This document shows positions 22,847 through 34,561 of a stretch of DNA of 64,000 bases, one piece after another. Source of the stretch: Tetracentron sinense (Eukaryota; Streptophyta; Magnoliopsida; Trochodendrales; Trochodendraceae); NCBI GenBank assembly GCA_015143295.1, contig CM026568.1, positions 14,018,607 to 14,082,606 on the forward strand, given 5' to 3'. The first letter of the stretch is position 1. Each line of letters starts with the position of its first letter. The position numbers and the translations under genes were made by a program. The notes under the pieces were generated by a model, which was not told where the DNA came from, made no database searches, and saw only the letters and a list, made by a program, of their open reading frames with translations.

Positions 22847-24830
22847 GTTAGATGGATAAATCCAAGGGGTTAGTGACTCTTAACCACTGTTAGTGGGTGT
22901 TAAAAGGAACATGTGTCGGCTTGTAGAGCCTTTTAATTGTGGTTAAGTATAAATAGACTAAATTTTTTTTTCTACAAACCAAGGTTAGATGGATGAATCC
23001 TAGAGGTGAGTGAATCTTAACCACAAGTAGCAACTGTTAAAGGGGACACGTGGCGGCTTGTAGAGCCTCCTTTAATTGTGGTTAAAGCATAATCAACCTA
23101 AGTTCTTTTTTCTAAAACCAAGGTTAGATGGATGAATCCTAGGGATGAGTGAATCTTAACCACAATTAGTGGGTGTTAAAAGGGACGTGTGGCGGCTTGT
23201 AGAGCCCCTTTAATTGTGGTTAAGCATAATTATTTTTTGGGTTTTTGCATATCAGCTGCTAGGTTTAGCCTAGTTTGCAAAAACACTGTTATGGAAAACA
23301 TATTTGCAAATTAACTCATAATTTTTCAACAATTTGACAAAGGACCTCAATCCTTACTTTCGTTGGGCATTTGGTTATAACCTGTTAATAAAATGACTGC
23401 TATGCCCTTCAGATATTCATAACCTCACAAAGCTCCTCTAACTACCCTTAAAGTTACACTATGATAATTAACAAGTTTTAACCCTATGATTAATTTTTTT
23501 AATAATGAATAATTAAAATTAGATGCTTTAACCCTAAGGGTTAGTGAATCTTAACCATAGTTAAAGGGTGTTAAAAGTTGACACCCCTTTGACTGCCCTT
23601 GAACAATGGTTAACGTTTTGACCCTTGTGATTAATTTTTAAATTTTCTTAACTAAAAACTAAGGTTACTATAGTTAAAGGGACTTAAAAGGGTCACTCCT
23701 TTAGTTGTCTTTGAACTATGGTTAACAAATTTTAACCCTACAACTAATTTTAAAAACAAATCTAAAAATTAAGGATTAGATGCTTTAACACTAAGTGTTA
23801 GTGAATCTTAACCATATCTAAAGGGTGTTAAAAGATGACACCCCTTTAACTATCCTTGAACTATGGTTAACATTTTAACCCTTGTGATTAATTTTATTTT
23901 ATTTAAAAAAAACCAAGGTTGGATGCTTCAACCTTAAGGGTTAGTGAATCTTAACTATTGTTAAATGTACACTCTTTTAACTGTCATTAAACTATGGTTA
24001 ACAAGTTTTAAACCTCATGGTTATTTTTTTTCTAAAAACCAAGGTAAGATGCTTTAATCCAAAGGGTTAGTGAATCTTAACCATAGTTAAAGGGAGTTAA
24101 AAGAGGACACTCCTTTAACTGCCCTTGAACTATGGTTAATAAGTTTTAACCCTTGTTGTTAATTTTTTTATAAAACTAAAGTTAAATTCTTTTAACCTTA
24201 AGGGTTAGTATATGTTAACCGCAGTTAAAAAAAGTTAAATGAAGACATGTGTTACAAGTGTACTAAGTCTATTAAATGTCACAAGGGTATTATAGTCACT
24301 CTTTCAACAATTTTGAATGAATTTAAGAAGTGGAAGAATGAGGTTATTTGGCTAACGGTTGTATAATGCTGAGTTAATTTGCAAAACTGTTATTCATAAC
24401 AGTGTATTTGCAAACTAGGCCTAACCTAGCAGCTGATATGCAAAAACCCCTTTTTTGTTTTCCTAAAAACCAAGGTTAGATGGATCCTAGGGGTAAGTGA
24501 ATCTTAACCACAATTAGTGGTTGTTAAAGGGGACATATGGCAGCTTGTAGAGCTCCCTTTGATTGTGGTTAAGCATAATAAACCTAAGTTTTTTTTTTCT
24601 AAAAACCAAGTTTAGATGGATCCTAGGGGTAAGTGAATCTTAACCACAATTAGTGGGTGTTAAAGGGGACACATGGCAGCTTGTAGAGCTCCCTTTGATT
24701 GTGGTTAAGCATAATAAACCTAATTTTTTTTTTTCTAAAAACCAAGGTTATAAGATGGATTAATCCTATGGCTGAGTGAATCTTAACCACAATTAGTGGG
24801 TGTTAAAAGGGACGCGTGAATCTGACAAAG
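22847..24830. repeat. 137-bp tandem repeat, six units, interrupted
   Basis: GATGGAT markers at 22851, 22988, 23127, 24479, 24615 and 24754 give periods of 136-139 nt, except one gap of 1352 nt where a TIR element (23240-24450) is inserted in the third unit. Each unit has AATCTTAACCACAATTAG, GGGTGTTAAA, GGCGGCTTGTAGAGC and TTGTGGTTAAGCATAA. Confidence 0.9.
23240..24450. mobile_element. Nested 1.2 kb TIR element inside the CACTA
   Basis: The left end GGTTTTTGCATATCAGCTGC and the inverted right end share long terminal inverted repeats of about 80 nt, including CTAGTTTGCAAA and TTTGCAAATTAACTCA. TTTTTTG occurs on both flanks (23233-23239 and 24451-24457), consistent with a 7-bp or longer duplication. 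The interior has its own repeats with period about 120 nt (GGGTTAGTGAATCTTAACC). No transposase ORF is present. Confidence 0.8.
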
Positions 24831-25289
24831 AAAAAATATCATATCTAAAATATCTTTTCATGCAAACAAAAATCACCAAATTTACAAAATATCGATCATA
24901 TCTAAAATCACCAAATATATCTAATAGAGACATAATAAACCTAAGTTTTTAGCTTTCTAAATCACCAAATTTATCCAAAAAAAAATAAGAAAATCATATA
25001 TTTTCATCCTAATAAATCCCTATAATTACCAATTAAAAAAAATATAAATCCCTATAATTGCATAGACAAAACCGCCTAAAATATCTATAACTCAAAATGA
25101 CCAATCATCTGTTTTCTCTATATTAGTCCTTGAAAACCAACATACATACATAACATCATCAAAATTGACGGAATACAAATTTAGAATTCTAAGGGATTAC
25201 ACAAGAAGTTAAGAACAAAAAATTTACCTAAGTTAATTAACTTAATTAAATTAAGGAAATTAAAAAAATTACCTAGAGTTACAGAGAGA

Positions 25290-25760
25290 CAAGTGACTGG
25301 AGGTGGAGGGTGTTGCGAAATTACAGAGAAAGAGACGTGAGGGTGTTGCGAAATTGCGAAATTACAGAGAGAGAGCCAAATAGAGAGAGAGAGAGCCAGA
25401 GAGAGAGAGATTACCGTGGAGGGATGGAGCTACCATGGAGCTTCCGTGGAGCTGCCGGAGGTGGGAGAGAGAGAGTTAAGAGAGAGAAATCTAAAAACTA
25501 AAAATCATAGCTTGCATGCACAGAGAGAGGGATTACCTGAGCGTGGAGAGGGGAGAGTAGGTGGCCAGAGGTGCCGGAGGTGGCCACTAAGGGAGAGCAG
25601 GTGACTAGAGAGGGAAATCGCAGCTGGCCGGACACGAGCATAGAGAGGGGAGAGCAGGTGGACGAAGGTGGTCGGAGGTGGTGGAGTGGCCGAAGAGCAG
25701 GAGAGCTAGAGAGCGGGAGAGTAGAGAGCAGGAGAGCTATATTCGCGCAAGGAATGAAGA
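25290..25760. repeat. GA-rich low-complexity tract in CACTA
   Basis: The plus strand is dominated by GAGAGA and GGTGG words, with short imperfect duplications (GTGTTGCGAAATT twice, GGGGAGAGCAGGTGG-like words several times). Overlapping plus-strand frames here, rich in R, E and G, are compositional artefacts. On the transposase strand this would be a CT-rich leader. Confidence 0.6.
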
Positions 25761-25789
25761 AAAGAGGAGAAACTATCGGGGCCTAATTA

Positions 25790-26130
25790 AAGAGATTTCA
25801 TAGCGGTTGTTACAAAACCGCCGTCATATATAAATAAAACACGACGGTTCTTTAAAACCCGCTGCCATTAATACACAATTAACGACGGTTATTTAAAAAC
25901 CCACTGCTAACATGTTGTCAGGAATGAGGGGGCGGGAAACCAAAACGGTTGGAGGGAAACCTTTCCACGACGGTTTCTTAAAAAACCGTCGTGCAAATGT
26001 TATAAAAACGGCGGTTATTAACAAACCGCCGTAAATATAGTTCCTCATGAATGGCGGTATTATAAAGTCGCCGTCGTATGTAATTAGTAGCGGCGGGTTT
26101 TCCTAACCGCCGCCAAAAAGCCGCCACCAA
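25790..26130. repeat. Right sub-terminal repeats of the CACTA element
   Basis: Multiple AACGGCGGTT / AACCGCCGT-like words lie in both orientations. They mirror the left array and run up to the terminal ATTTTTGTAGTG. Confidence 0.85.
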
Positions 26131-26150
26131 GGACCATTATTTTTGTAGTG

Positions 26151-26637
26151 TAGGCAAAGGGGTTCTGGTTGAGGGGTCTGTTTCTTTTTTTTAATTTAAA
26201 AACTGTTTTTAATATTAAAAAAAACTCTAAAAACAGTTTTTTTAATTTAAAAAATAATAATTAATATAAAAAAAAATAAGGATGGGTGGGTGAAACCTAG
26301 GGGTGGGTGAACCTTACCCATGGTTAAGGGGGTGTCAAAGGAGACACGTGGCGACCTCTAGGGGTTCAAACCGGAGAGAGTCTCTCCGGTTTGAACTCGA
26401 GAGGATCCTGAGCCATCTTGAAAATGTACCATTTATCTTTGATGTGATGCTTATACCCGATCGTTTCTCATCTCCAAAATTCGTTCTTCCTCTTTTGGTA
26501 TCTTAATAAATGTACATGCATGTTTATTCGGATACAGTGCATTTGCTTACTAAGCCAACTTTGTAACAATGAAGAGCTGAGACATTCACTGAAGAAACCC
26601 CCTTAATGAATTTTAATTTACTTTACCTCCTTTCTTC
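26151..26637. repeat. Segmental-duplication block, copy A (EXPA-4 upstream)
   Basis: The block resumes after the CACTA target duplication with GTTCTGGTTGAGGGGTCTG, matched by GTTCTGGTAGAGGGGTCTG near 37610 in copy B. From about 26413 to the TATA box it aligns with 37832-38457 (CTTGAAAATGTACCATTTAT, ATCGTTTCTCATCT, CCTCTTTTGGTATCTT, TATTCGGATACAG). A TTAACC-type repeat fragment lies at 26280-26360. This is the promoter-proximal region of EXPA-4. Confidence 0.8.
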
Positions 26638-26645
26638 TATAAATA
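26638..26645 (+). promoter_or_regulatory. TATA box of EXPA-4
   Basis: TATAAATA followed by CCACATT lies 49 nt before the ATG at 26687. The surrounding sequence is nearly identical to that of EXPA-5. Confidence 0.75.
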
Positions 26646-26686
26646 CCACATTGCATGAGTTTTGGTTACAGACTAAGAGATCAGAA

Positions 26687-27600
26687 ATGGCTAGCTATGG
26701 TTACAAGGTGGTTCTCACGTCTTCCATGGCACTGTTCTTCGTCATCGCATCATGCGATAGTGAATGGGATGTAGCAACTGCGACATTTTATGGCGATGAA
26801 CGTGGTGGAGGAACTATGGGTAAATTCTTGAATCCCCTCTTTTGGTTTGTACAGATCAATTCCTGGGTGTTCAAGGCCAGCAACACCCCGCGATTGAGTT
26901 ATTAACATAATCTAGCTTCCATAATCATCTCGCAGTATGTTCTTCTTATAACAATCTAAAACCTGTGATCGATTTTCTGTCCCCAGAAGGAGCTTGTGGC
27001 TATGGAGACCTATTCAAGCAAGGTTACGGTTTAGAGACGACAGCATTGAGCACGGCCCTCTTCAACAACGGCCTAACGTGCGGGGCATGCTATGAGGTCA
27101 TGTGCTACAATTCCAAATGGTGTCATCCAGGCTCAATTCATGTTACTGCTACCAATTTTTGCCCTCCTGATCCCTCCAAGACTCGTGAAGCCGGTGCCTG
27201 GTGCAATCCCCCTTACAAGCATTTTGACTTAAGTGAACCTATGTTCCTAAAAATTGCAGTATACCAAGCGGGGATTGTCCCAGTGCAATATCGTCGTGTT
27301 TCTTGTGTGAAGACTGGTGGCATTAAGTTTGTGATTTCTGGAAATCCTTATTTTATACTTGTACTAATTTACAATGTCGGAGGTGCCGGGGATGTTCAAC
27401 AAGTTGCGATTAAGGGATCAAAAACCAGTTGGGTACAAATGTCACGAAACTGGGGACAAAACTGGCAGACAGGAACTCAGCTAGTAGGGCAAAGTTTGTC
27501 ATTCCAAGTGACTACTAGTGATGGTAAGATGTTGCAGTCAGATAATGTTGCACCAGATAATTGGCAATTTGGACAGACTTATGAGGGGAAGCAATCTTAG
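26687..27600 (+). CDS. EXPA: Alpha-expansin, two exons (EXPA-4)
   Basis: This encodes a secreted wall-loosening expansin of 248 residues. Exon 1 is 26687-26819 and exon 2 is 26987-27600, with a 167-nt phase-1 intron (donor GTAAAT, acceptor CCCCAG). The start at ATGGCTAGC is preferred over an upstream in-frame ATG because it follows the TATA box by 49 nt and gives a normal signal peptide ([10 protein letters not shown] onward). [39 protein letters not shown] and [10 protein letters not shown] are all present. It differs from EXPA-1 to -3 by CYNSKWC (one residue shorter) and a longer loop before WCNPP (SKTREAGA), features shared with EXPA-5. It is the apparently functional member of the EXPA-4/-5 duplicate pair. 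Confidence 0.96.
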
Positions 27601-27631
27601 TTACAGAGTCTAGGGTTTCATTGTTTTATTC

Positions 27632-27637
27632 AATAAA
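27632..27637 (+). terminator. Poly(A) signal of EXPA-4
   Basis: AATAAA lies 32 nt after the stop codon in an AT-rich 3' flank. The corresponding position of EXPA-5 lacks an exact copy. Confidence 0.5.
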
Positions 27638-27639
27638 TA

Positions 27640-28080
27640 GAATAAGGTGTTCTCTTGGGAGACAACCAAAAAAAAGGGGGCATTCTCTTGGGATGGGATG
27701 AAAGGTTTGTATTTCTGTTCTGTGTTTTTTGAAAAATATATATTGAATGAGCAATGAATATTTCTGTTATCATTTTCTAAATATTCATCTCTCTCTCTCT
27801 CTCTCATCATAGTTTTCTCTTTTGAGATTATTCCTACAATGGCTTTGCATGGCCAGCTAACAATCCAAAACCTTCAAGTGATTATGAATTAAATTCAAAC
27901 AAGTTGTAGATTAAGAGACCATAAATGCTCAATTAATCTCTCACTTTTTTTTTTTGGAAAGTGATTAATTAATTAATCTCTTACTTGCAAATTATATAGA
28001 TGAGATTTCATCATAAAAACAAGGATTACCAAATTCTGAGAGTCAGAAGAGCCCAACAACCTCACAAAAACTATGGCCAA
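27640..28080. repeat. Segmental-duplication block, copy A (EXPA-4 3' flank)
   Basis: This is collinear with scattered parts of 39369-44400 downstream of EXPA-5: GATTATTCCTA, CAATGGCTTTGCATGGCC, GTTGTAGATTAAGA, AACAAGGAT and ATTCTGAGAGTCAGAAGAG. Copy A holds in about 0.45 kb what occupies about 5 kb downstream of EXPA-5. A CT microsatellite lies at 27789-27806. Confidence 0.8.
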
Positions 28081-28140
28081 CAATGATAAACTGATGTCAA
28101 AATCATACACAGGACTTAGCTTTTAAGCCCGCGGGGAGAG

Positions 28141-28205
28141 TAGATGGGCAGCAGCCCTGTTTGTAGCCTATTGGGTTACAGTAGGCAGGCCATTGGTCCA
28201 TCACA
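28141..28205. repeat. Copy of the hairpin-bearing repeat from 11.7 kb
   Basis: It matches 11713-11780, including CAGGCCATTGGTCCATC. The hairpin arms are degraded by several mismatches. Confidence 0.55.
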
Positions 28206-28910
28206 TTAAAAATTAATTTAAACAGTCAAATCAACCTTTTTTAAAAGGTATTTCAAAATATTATTTTAAATATTTTTTGATAATAAGTGTCTTGTCTAGG
28301 ATACATGAATGGGTAAGTAAATATTGGTTTGCTCATTCATGTTTGGATACAAGTGTAATCTTAGTTTGGTTTAATCTTACTTTGGTTTAGAGTCGGTTTG
28401 CCTGTCCTCTTTTTGGAAACTGCCTCAAATTTTATTATTCTTTGTTTAATTCGGTCTGCTTGGTTACAAATAGGTCTATATATCCTTACTGTTTGGATAA
28501 GATCCAGAATTAACCTGTTCATCATCAATTCGGTTACAAATGATCCGGTCTATCTTGTCATTTATCTAGACTAAGACTATTTTGATTCTTAGGCAGAATT
28601 TCCTATGTATATAATAGAGTTGGTACTAGTTGTGCATGCAAGACGGATGAGTGAATGCAATATGGTGTACCTCCCCTACTACATCAACTATCTCACTGAT
28701 AACTTATGGGGGATCCATGTTAAATACTAGCGAGGAAATTGATTTTCTCAATAATGGTTAAATGTATTGATAAGGGACTAGTCTTTGGTATCCGTAGGGA
28801 AAATTTTGAGTGGGTCGGTGTAGATACCCGAAGGAACTAGTCCTTGGCTCGAAGGCTTTGGGACACCCTCCGTTACCCAAAAACAGGTAAAAATAAAAAG
28901 TATTGATAAG
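28206..28910. other. Spacer, nothing recognised
   Basis: There is no exon. Two ACTAGTC(C/T)TTGG words at 28776 and 28838 flank a 50-nt stretch ending in GTAGATACCCGAAGG, which may belong to a small unknown element. The minus-strand frame 28758-29000 over this region shows no family motif. Confidence 0.4.
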
Positions 28911-29320
28911 TAAAGCTTGGGTTTTTCTTGGTTGTCTAAGCTGGATATGTAGAGGATACAACAATAATATAGGATCTTTATGTGGTAAAAGGAAATCCAC
29001 TAGAACTAGCTAGAATTTATGGCTTTTAAAAAAATTATAAAACATATTTATGAAGGAAAATAGTCACCTCCTCGCTGGTGGAGCGAAGGAAGTGAACCTC
29101 TCACGTTTCTTTTTAAGTCGCTCAGCTGTGGGAACTCCTATTGCAGTAGATCCCATTTATTTTTTGTAGTTCTGGATAGCTGCAGGGATGATGTAGATTC
29201 TAAATCATGAGATGTGTGAAGCACAAAGCTAAATATAAACCATTTTGAATCCTATCTGATATTACATGTGAGTAAATAGACCATAATCGATAAACCAAAA
29301 AAAAACCATAAAAGATTAGG
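28911..29320. repeat. Segmental-duplication block, copy B (left part)
   Basis: This is collinear with 13311-13770 (CTGTCTAAGCTGGAT, CTAGAATTTATGGCTT, GATAGCTG, GATGTGTGAAGCA). It breaks off at the MITE that starts near 29320 and resumes at 37312 with GGTGCCAATATTCGACCCG. Confidence 0.8.
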
Positions 29321-29647
29321 AGCCATTTGTATGCATTGCTGTTTCTCTATTTTTATTTTTATTTTTCAAAACTGGTAACGGCTTCTTATTTTCAAAATTT
29401 TTAAGCAGGAAACACATTTGACATTACTAACTATTACTTATTTAAAAAAGGAAAAACAGAAAAGCGCAGTAAATATGATGAACATAATAATAAGTAAACA
29501 ATTTCAATCCATGGTGGTTGTAGTGGTAGTAGGTGGTGGGTGGTGAATGGTGGGTTGGTTGTTCTGGTGGTGCAGTGGTCGTGTGGTGATGGTGGGTGGT
29601 GGTAGTAATTGTTAGCCTATAGGTTATAACCTTAGGTACCCTTAATA

Positions 29648-31071
29648 ATTTTGATAATAACACAATAATGAAATGATCATTGTGGTAATAATGGTTCTAT
29701 TAAGTTTTTATGAAATTCAAATTATAAGAACATTAGCATATCTTTCAAGACATGAAGCATGGAAATGATATCAAGCATTCAAAATAGATCAACAAATGCA
29801 AATTATCCATTCAAAGATGAAAACTACTCAAAGTCAAAGCAAAAAGAGTCAAACTCAAAATCAAGAAGTTAAAGTCTCACTTGAAGCCAAGATTGAAAAT
29901 CTTAATGAAGAACTCTTGTAAGATCATGAAGACAAAGTCAACATAAAAGATCCAAGAAAAAGTTTGAAGAACAACTCATAAGAAGTTTTATAGTTTATTT
30001 TTTGTCTTGTGAGAATGTCTAGGACATTTTGTAAAAAGTTCTCAAAACTTGAAAGTTGAATTGCTCAAATACCTAGATTGATCATAGGAGCCTAAGACCA
30101 TAATTCTATATTAATTCTAAGGCCCTAGGACATCATGAAAAATGAGAAAAATCTTGTTAAAGACAAGCCAAGTGACCTTGCAAAAAGATCACACCATTGA
30201 GAAATGATTAAGATGAGATTAAAGAGAAAATTTAGTGATCTCGTCGACGAAATTATAGGGTACGCTAGAATTTTGGCAATGAAACTAGATTCTGAGCCAC
30301 TCTCTTTTTTGACTTTGATTTCGGCGATGAATTGAGATGCCCACTCAATGTCGTCGATGAATTAATGCAGGAAACTTAAAATGCTATAACGGCTATTTTT
30401 GTATTTTATGTTCTCCAACGGCCATAATTTTTAAAAATGTTATAAAAGGAGTTCATTTCTGAACAAACAACAACTCTTGATCAATGCAATAACCCTTATC
30501 ATCTACTCTCAAGATCACATTAATTTCTACATCGATCATACCCTAGAAATCTCAAATCTCTTTTATTGAGCTATTCACTTCCAATTTTTAAGAGATTTTT
30601 ACAGTGCTTCAAGTCAATCTTTTTCAGCTCATATCAAGATCAAATTTCTGGATTGAAATCCAATTATTCAAATTGTATTGTGAAATCAAGAATCGTAGAT
30701 TCTTGTCCTTGAAGTGGAGATCTTTGTAAAAGTCAAGAGATGATTATTCTCTTGCAATGAAAGATTTAACTTCACCTATAAGAAGATAGTACAGGTTTGG
30801 TCTTCACCTGGAAGAAGATCGCGTGATAGTGAATCAGGGTGAATCCTTGAGCGGGAAGACTTAAGGCAGGGACGTAGGCGGGAGTGCCGAACCTCGAAAA
30901 AAATCTTTTGTGTGTGCTCTCTATATATCTCATCCTTTCTTTAAAATTGCATTATTGTAGAATTGCTAATTTCCTTCCCTTGTTAATTAGTTTAATTTAA
31001 AATTCGCAAAAAGGGAATATGAATAATTTTAAATTTGTCAAGACCCTATTCACCCCCCCTCTAGGGCAACA
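29648..31071 (+). repeat. Left LTR of the Copia fossil
   Basis: It is about 1.42 kb, starting near TTTTGATAATAACAC and ending at CAACA just before the primer-binding site. It is matched along its length by 33503-34561 plus 36815-37072. Confidence 0.85.
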
Positions 31072-31073
31072 AT

Positions 31074-31084
31074 TGGTATCAGAG
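31074..31084 (+). other. Primer-binding site (tRNA-Met type)
   Basis: TGGTATCAGAG, the hallmark of most plant Copia elements, lies three bases after the left LTR. Confidence 0.85.
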
Positions 31085-31133
31085 TGTAGGACTCTATATA
31101 TTTAGATTTAATAATCTTAGATTAAAGATATAA

Positions 31134-32480
31134 CATGGTAAACATTTTTGCAACTACCTTTGGAGAAATCACCAATAGACCTCAATTGTTCAATTGAGAA
31201 AATTATAACTATTGGAAAATCCGAATGATGTATTACATCTAAGCCCTTGATTATGAATGTTGGAAAGTCATAGTCAAAGGTCCCCATCTTCCCACAAAAA
31301 TTATGGATGGGGTTTAAATACTCAAAGTAGAGGTAGAATGAAATGAGGCCAAAATTAAACTCATTCAAATTAATGTTAAAGCAATTAGCAATTTATATGG
31401 CATTTTAAGCCCCGAAGAGTTTAATAGAGTCTCAGGATGTGACTCGGCCAAGAAAATTTAAGATAAACTCCAAATTACCTATGAATGGACTAATCAAATA
31501 AAAGAACAAAAGATTAGCATGTTAGTTCATAAATATGAACTATTTAAAATAGAAAAATATGAATCCATTAGTAATATGTTTACTAGATTTACTAACATAC
31601 TAAATAGATTAAAGTCTCTTGGCAAAGTGTACTCTAATGCAGAGAATGTGAGAAAGGTATTTCGCTCACTACCAAATCATTGGGCTCCCAAGGTAACGGT
31701 TATTCAAGAAGTCAAGGATCTCACCAAAATAGCAATAGATGAGCTCCTTAGATCACTCTTGACCCATGAGATCATAATGAAGGACCAAGAGGATGAGGCC
31801 AAACTCAAGAAAGATTTTGCTCTAAAATCTTCTCAAGTGAATGAGAGTGATGAGGAAGAAAGTGAGGAAGATGAAGAAATATCCCTCATGGCTAGAAAAT
31901 TCAAGAAGTTCTTGAAACATAAGCAGAACTTCAAGAAGATGTCGTACAAGAAGGAATTCGTCAAAGAAGTCATCAAGTGCGAATCAAGCAAGAAAGAGTT
32001 TATAATATGCTACGAATGTAAAATGTCCGGACACATCAAGACGAAGTGTCCCCAACTCAAGAAGAGTAATAAATTCAAAAAAATGGCAATAACAGCAAGT
32101 TGGGATGATTCTGATGATAGTGGATTAGAAGACAACTCAAGTGATGAAGAAGTTGTCAACTTGTGCTTTATGACAAATGAGGATGAGGTAAACTCTTCAC
32201 CTAATGAATTTCTTTCTTTTGATGAATTAAGAGATGTCTTTGATGAACTCTATGGAGAATTGAGAAAAATTGTCTCCAAGAATAAAATGCTTAAAAAGGA
32301 AAACATTTCTCATTCCAATGAAAATGAAATTTTGCAAAAAGAAAATGAAGTTTTACAAATTGAAAATGAAAGGAAAAGAAGTCATTCCTAAGCCTCAAGA
32401 CTCAACCAATGAAAATGAAAATCTTAAAACTAAGGTTGAAGACTTGACTAGCACCATAACCAAATTGACTAATGGATAAA
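31134..32480 (+). pseudogene. Copia gag region (fossil)
   Basis: This is the capsid-type region of the element. It has a UBN2-like central part (near 31519-31790), an acidic serine-rich stretch and a zinc knuckle CYECKMSGHIKTKC at about 32008-32050, followed by a lysine/glutamate-rich coiled tail. The UBN2 part and CCHC knuckle place it in the Copia superfamily. It belongs to a broken element. Confidence 0.8.
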
Positions 32481-32559
32481 AGCATTTGGATAGGTTGCTA
32501 GGTCAACAAAGATATGTTTTTGGTAAAACTGGAATTAGCTAACCCTTTAATAAAACAAA

Positions 32560-33500
32560 AGAATTACCAAAACTTCGTTACTAAACCAACTAGCTCTTTG
32601 GATACTCCTTCTAGCGCTTTTTATACATATTATGGAAAGAAGATAGCATGAAAGGTTTAGGTTCCAAAAGGAACATCCCCTCCCAAGACTAACAATGTAG
32701 GACCCAAGATGGTTTGGGTACCAAATGCAGTTACTTAGACTTTTCTTGTAGGTATAATTGAAGTCAAGTTCTTTCAAGACAACATGATTTTTGGATAGCG
32801 AATGCTCGAGGCACTTGACCGGAAACAAGAAGCTATTCGTATCAATTACTCCTAAAGATGGAGGATATGTGACCTTTGGAGACAACGCCAATGGGAAGAT
32901 CATCGGGATAGGTAATGTTGGTAAGCATAACTCTATCTTTATTAAAAATGTTTTACTTGTAGATGGCTTAAAACATAACCTTATAAGCATTAGCCAATTA
33001 TGTGATAAAGGCTTAAATGTTTCATTTAAATCTAATATGTACATAATAAAAGATAAAGACAATGTTAATATTTTTTTCTTATTGCTTATAGAAGTGAGAA
33101 TGTGTATACTACTGAATTTGATGAATTAACTTCTTAAATTATATATATATTTTTTTTTTGCTTTAAATGAAACTAGTTTGCTATGACATAGAAGACTCGG
33201 TAATGCTATCATGGATTTAGTATCTAAATTATCTAGAAATAAACTTGTTAAAAGTTTACCTAAAACAAAGTTTACAAAAGATAAAGTGTGTGATGCATAT
33301 TAATTAGGAAAATAAATTAAAACATATTTATAAAAGAAGAAAGAAATTTCAACTTCTAGACCACTAGAACTTCTACACATGGATTTATTTGGTCCTAATG
33401 ATGTAGCTAGCTTAGGTGGTAAACTATAGGCCTTTGTAATTGTTGATGATTATTCAAGATATACCTGGGTACTATTTTTGTCTCATAAAAGTGAGATACA
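32560..33500 (+). pseudogene. Copia protease and partial integrase region (fossil)
   Basis: Recognisable parts are the SRHLTGNKKLF and NLISISQLCDKGL segments typical of the region between protease and integrase in Copia polyproteins. A short integrase-like part follows, with LLHMDLFGP and VDDYSRYTWV. It runs directly into the right LTR. It is broken. Confidence 0.75.
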
Positions 33501-34561
33501 TGTTTTGATGATAACACAATAATGAAATGATCATTATGGTATTAATGGTTCTATCACGTTTTTATGAAATTCAGATTATAAGAACATTAGCACATCTTTC
33601 AAGGCATGAAAATGATATCAAGTATTCAAAATAGATCAACAGAAGCAAGTCATCCATTCAAATATGAAGACTACTCAAATTCAAAGCAAAAAGAGTCAAA
33701 CTCAAAATCAAGAAGTTAAGGTCTCACTTGAAGCCAAGATTGAAAATTCTAATGAAGAACTCTTAGAAGATCATGAAAACAAAGTCAACATAGAAGATTC
33801 AAGAAAACGTTTGAAGAACAACTCACAAGAAGGTTTATAGTTTATTTTTTGTCTTATGAGAGTGTCTAGGACATTTTGTAAAAGTCTTCAAAGCTTGAAG
33901 GTTGAATTGCTCAAATACCTAGATTGACCATAGGAGCCTAAGACCATAATTCTATATTAATTCTAAGGTCCTAGGACATCATGAAAAATGAGGAAAATCT
34001 TGTTAAAGACAAGTCAAGTGACCTTGCAAAAAGATCACACCATTGAGAAAAGATTAAGATGGGATTAAAGAGAAAATTCAGTGATCTCATCAATGAAATT
34101 ATAGGGGTACTGGAATTTCAATGACGAAACTAGCTTCTAAGCCACTGTCTTTTTTCTAGCTTTGATTTCGGCAATGAATTGAGATACCCACCCAATCTTT
34201 TCGACAAATTCATGCAGGAGACTTAAAATGTTGTAACGGCTAGATTTTAAACGACTATTTTTGCATTTAATGCTCTCCAATGGCCATAATTTCTAAAAAT
34301 GTTATAAAAGGAGTTCATTTATGAACAAACAACAACTATTGATCAATGTAATAACTCTTATCATCTACTCTCACAATCATACCTTAGAAATCCTAAATCA
34401 ATCCTAAATCTCTTTTATTGAGCTATTTATTTCCAATCTTTGAGAGATTTTTAGAGAGCTTCAAGTTAATTTTAAGAGAAGATTGTTCTCTTGCAAGGAA
34501 ATGTTTAATCTTTAGCCGTAAGAAGATTGTAAAGGTTGGGTCTTCACCCGAAAGAAGTTCG

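Larger units (their letters stand above)
13925..26150 (-). mobile_element. CACTA (En/Spm) transposon, 12.2 kb, TSD TAG
   Basis: The element starts CACTACAAAAAT and ends ATTTTTGTAGTG, flanked by TAG at 13922-13924 and 26151-26153. CACTA elements characteristically make 3-bp duplications. Both sub-terminal regions (13950-14480 and 25790-26130) are packed with inverted and direct copies of AACGGCGGTT-like words, the expected transposase-binding repeats. The genes read right to left: a decayed TNP2 gene (21.86-18.19 kb), then a second-ORF-like region (17.46-16.93 kb). Several tandem arrays and one nested TIR element enlarge it. The paralogous locus near 37.60 kb shows the empty target. Because the TNP2 frame is interrupted, the element is probably no longer autonomous, though its termini look whole. 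Confidence 0.95.

Noticed and set aside
25310-25786. Three overlapping arginine/glutamate-rich frames
   Set aside because: They come from a GA-rich low-complexity tract within the CACTA leader and show no conserved domain.
26606-26686. Upstream in-frame ATG of EXPA-4
   Set aside because: It lies upstream of the TATA box and would spoil the signal peptide; the ATG at 26687 matches the start positions of the paralogues.
28758-29000. 80-codon minus-strand frame
   Set aside because: It has no family motif, crosses the boundary of the segmental duplication and has no counterpart in the paralogous block.
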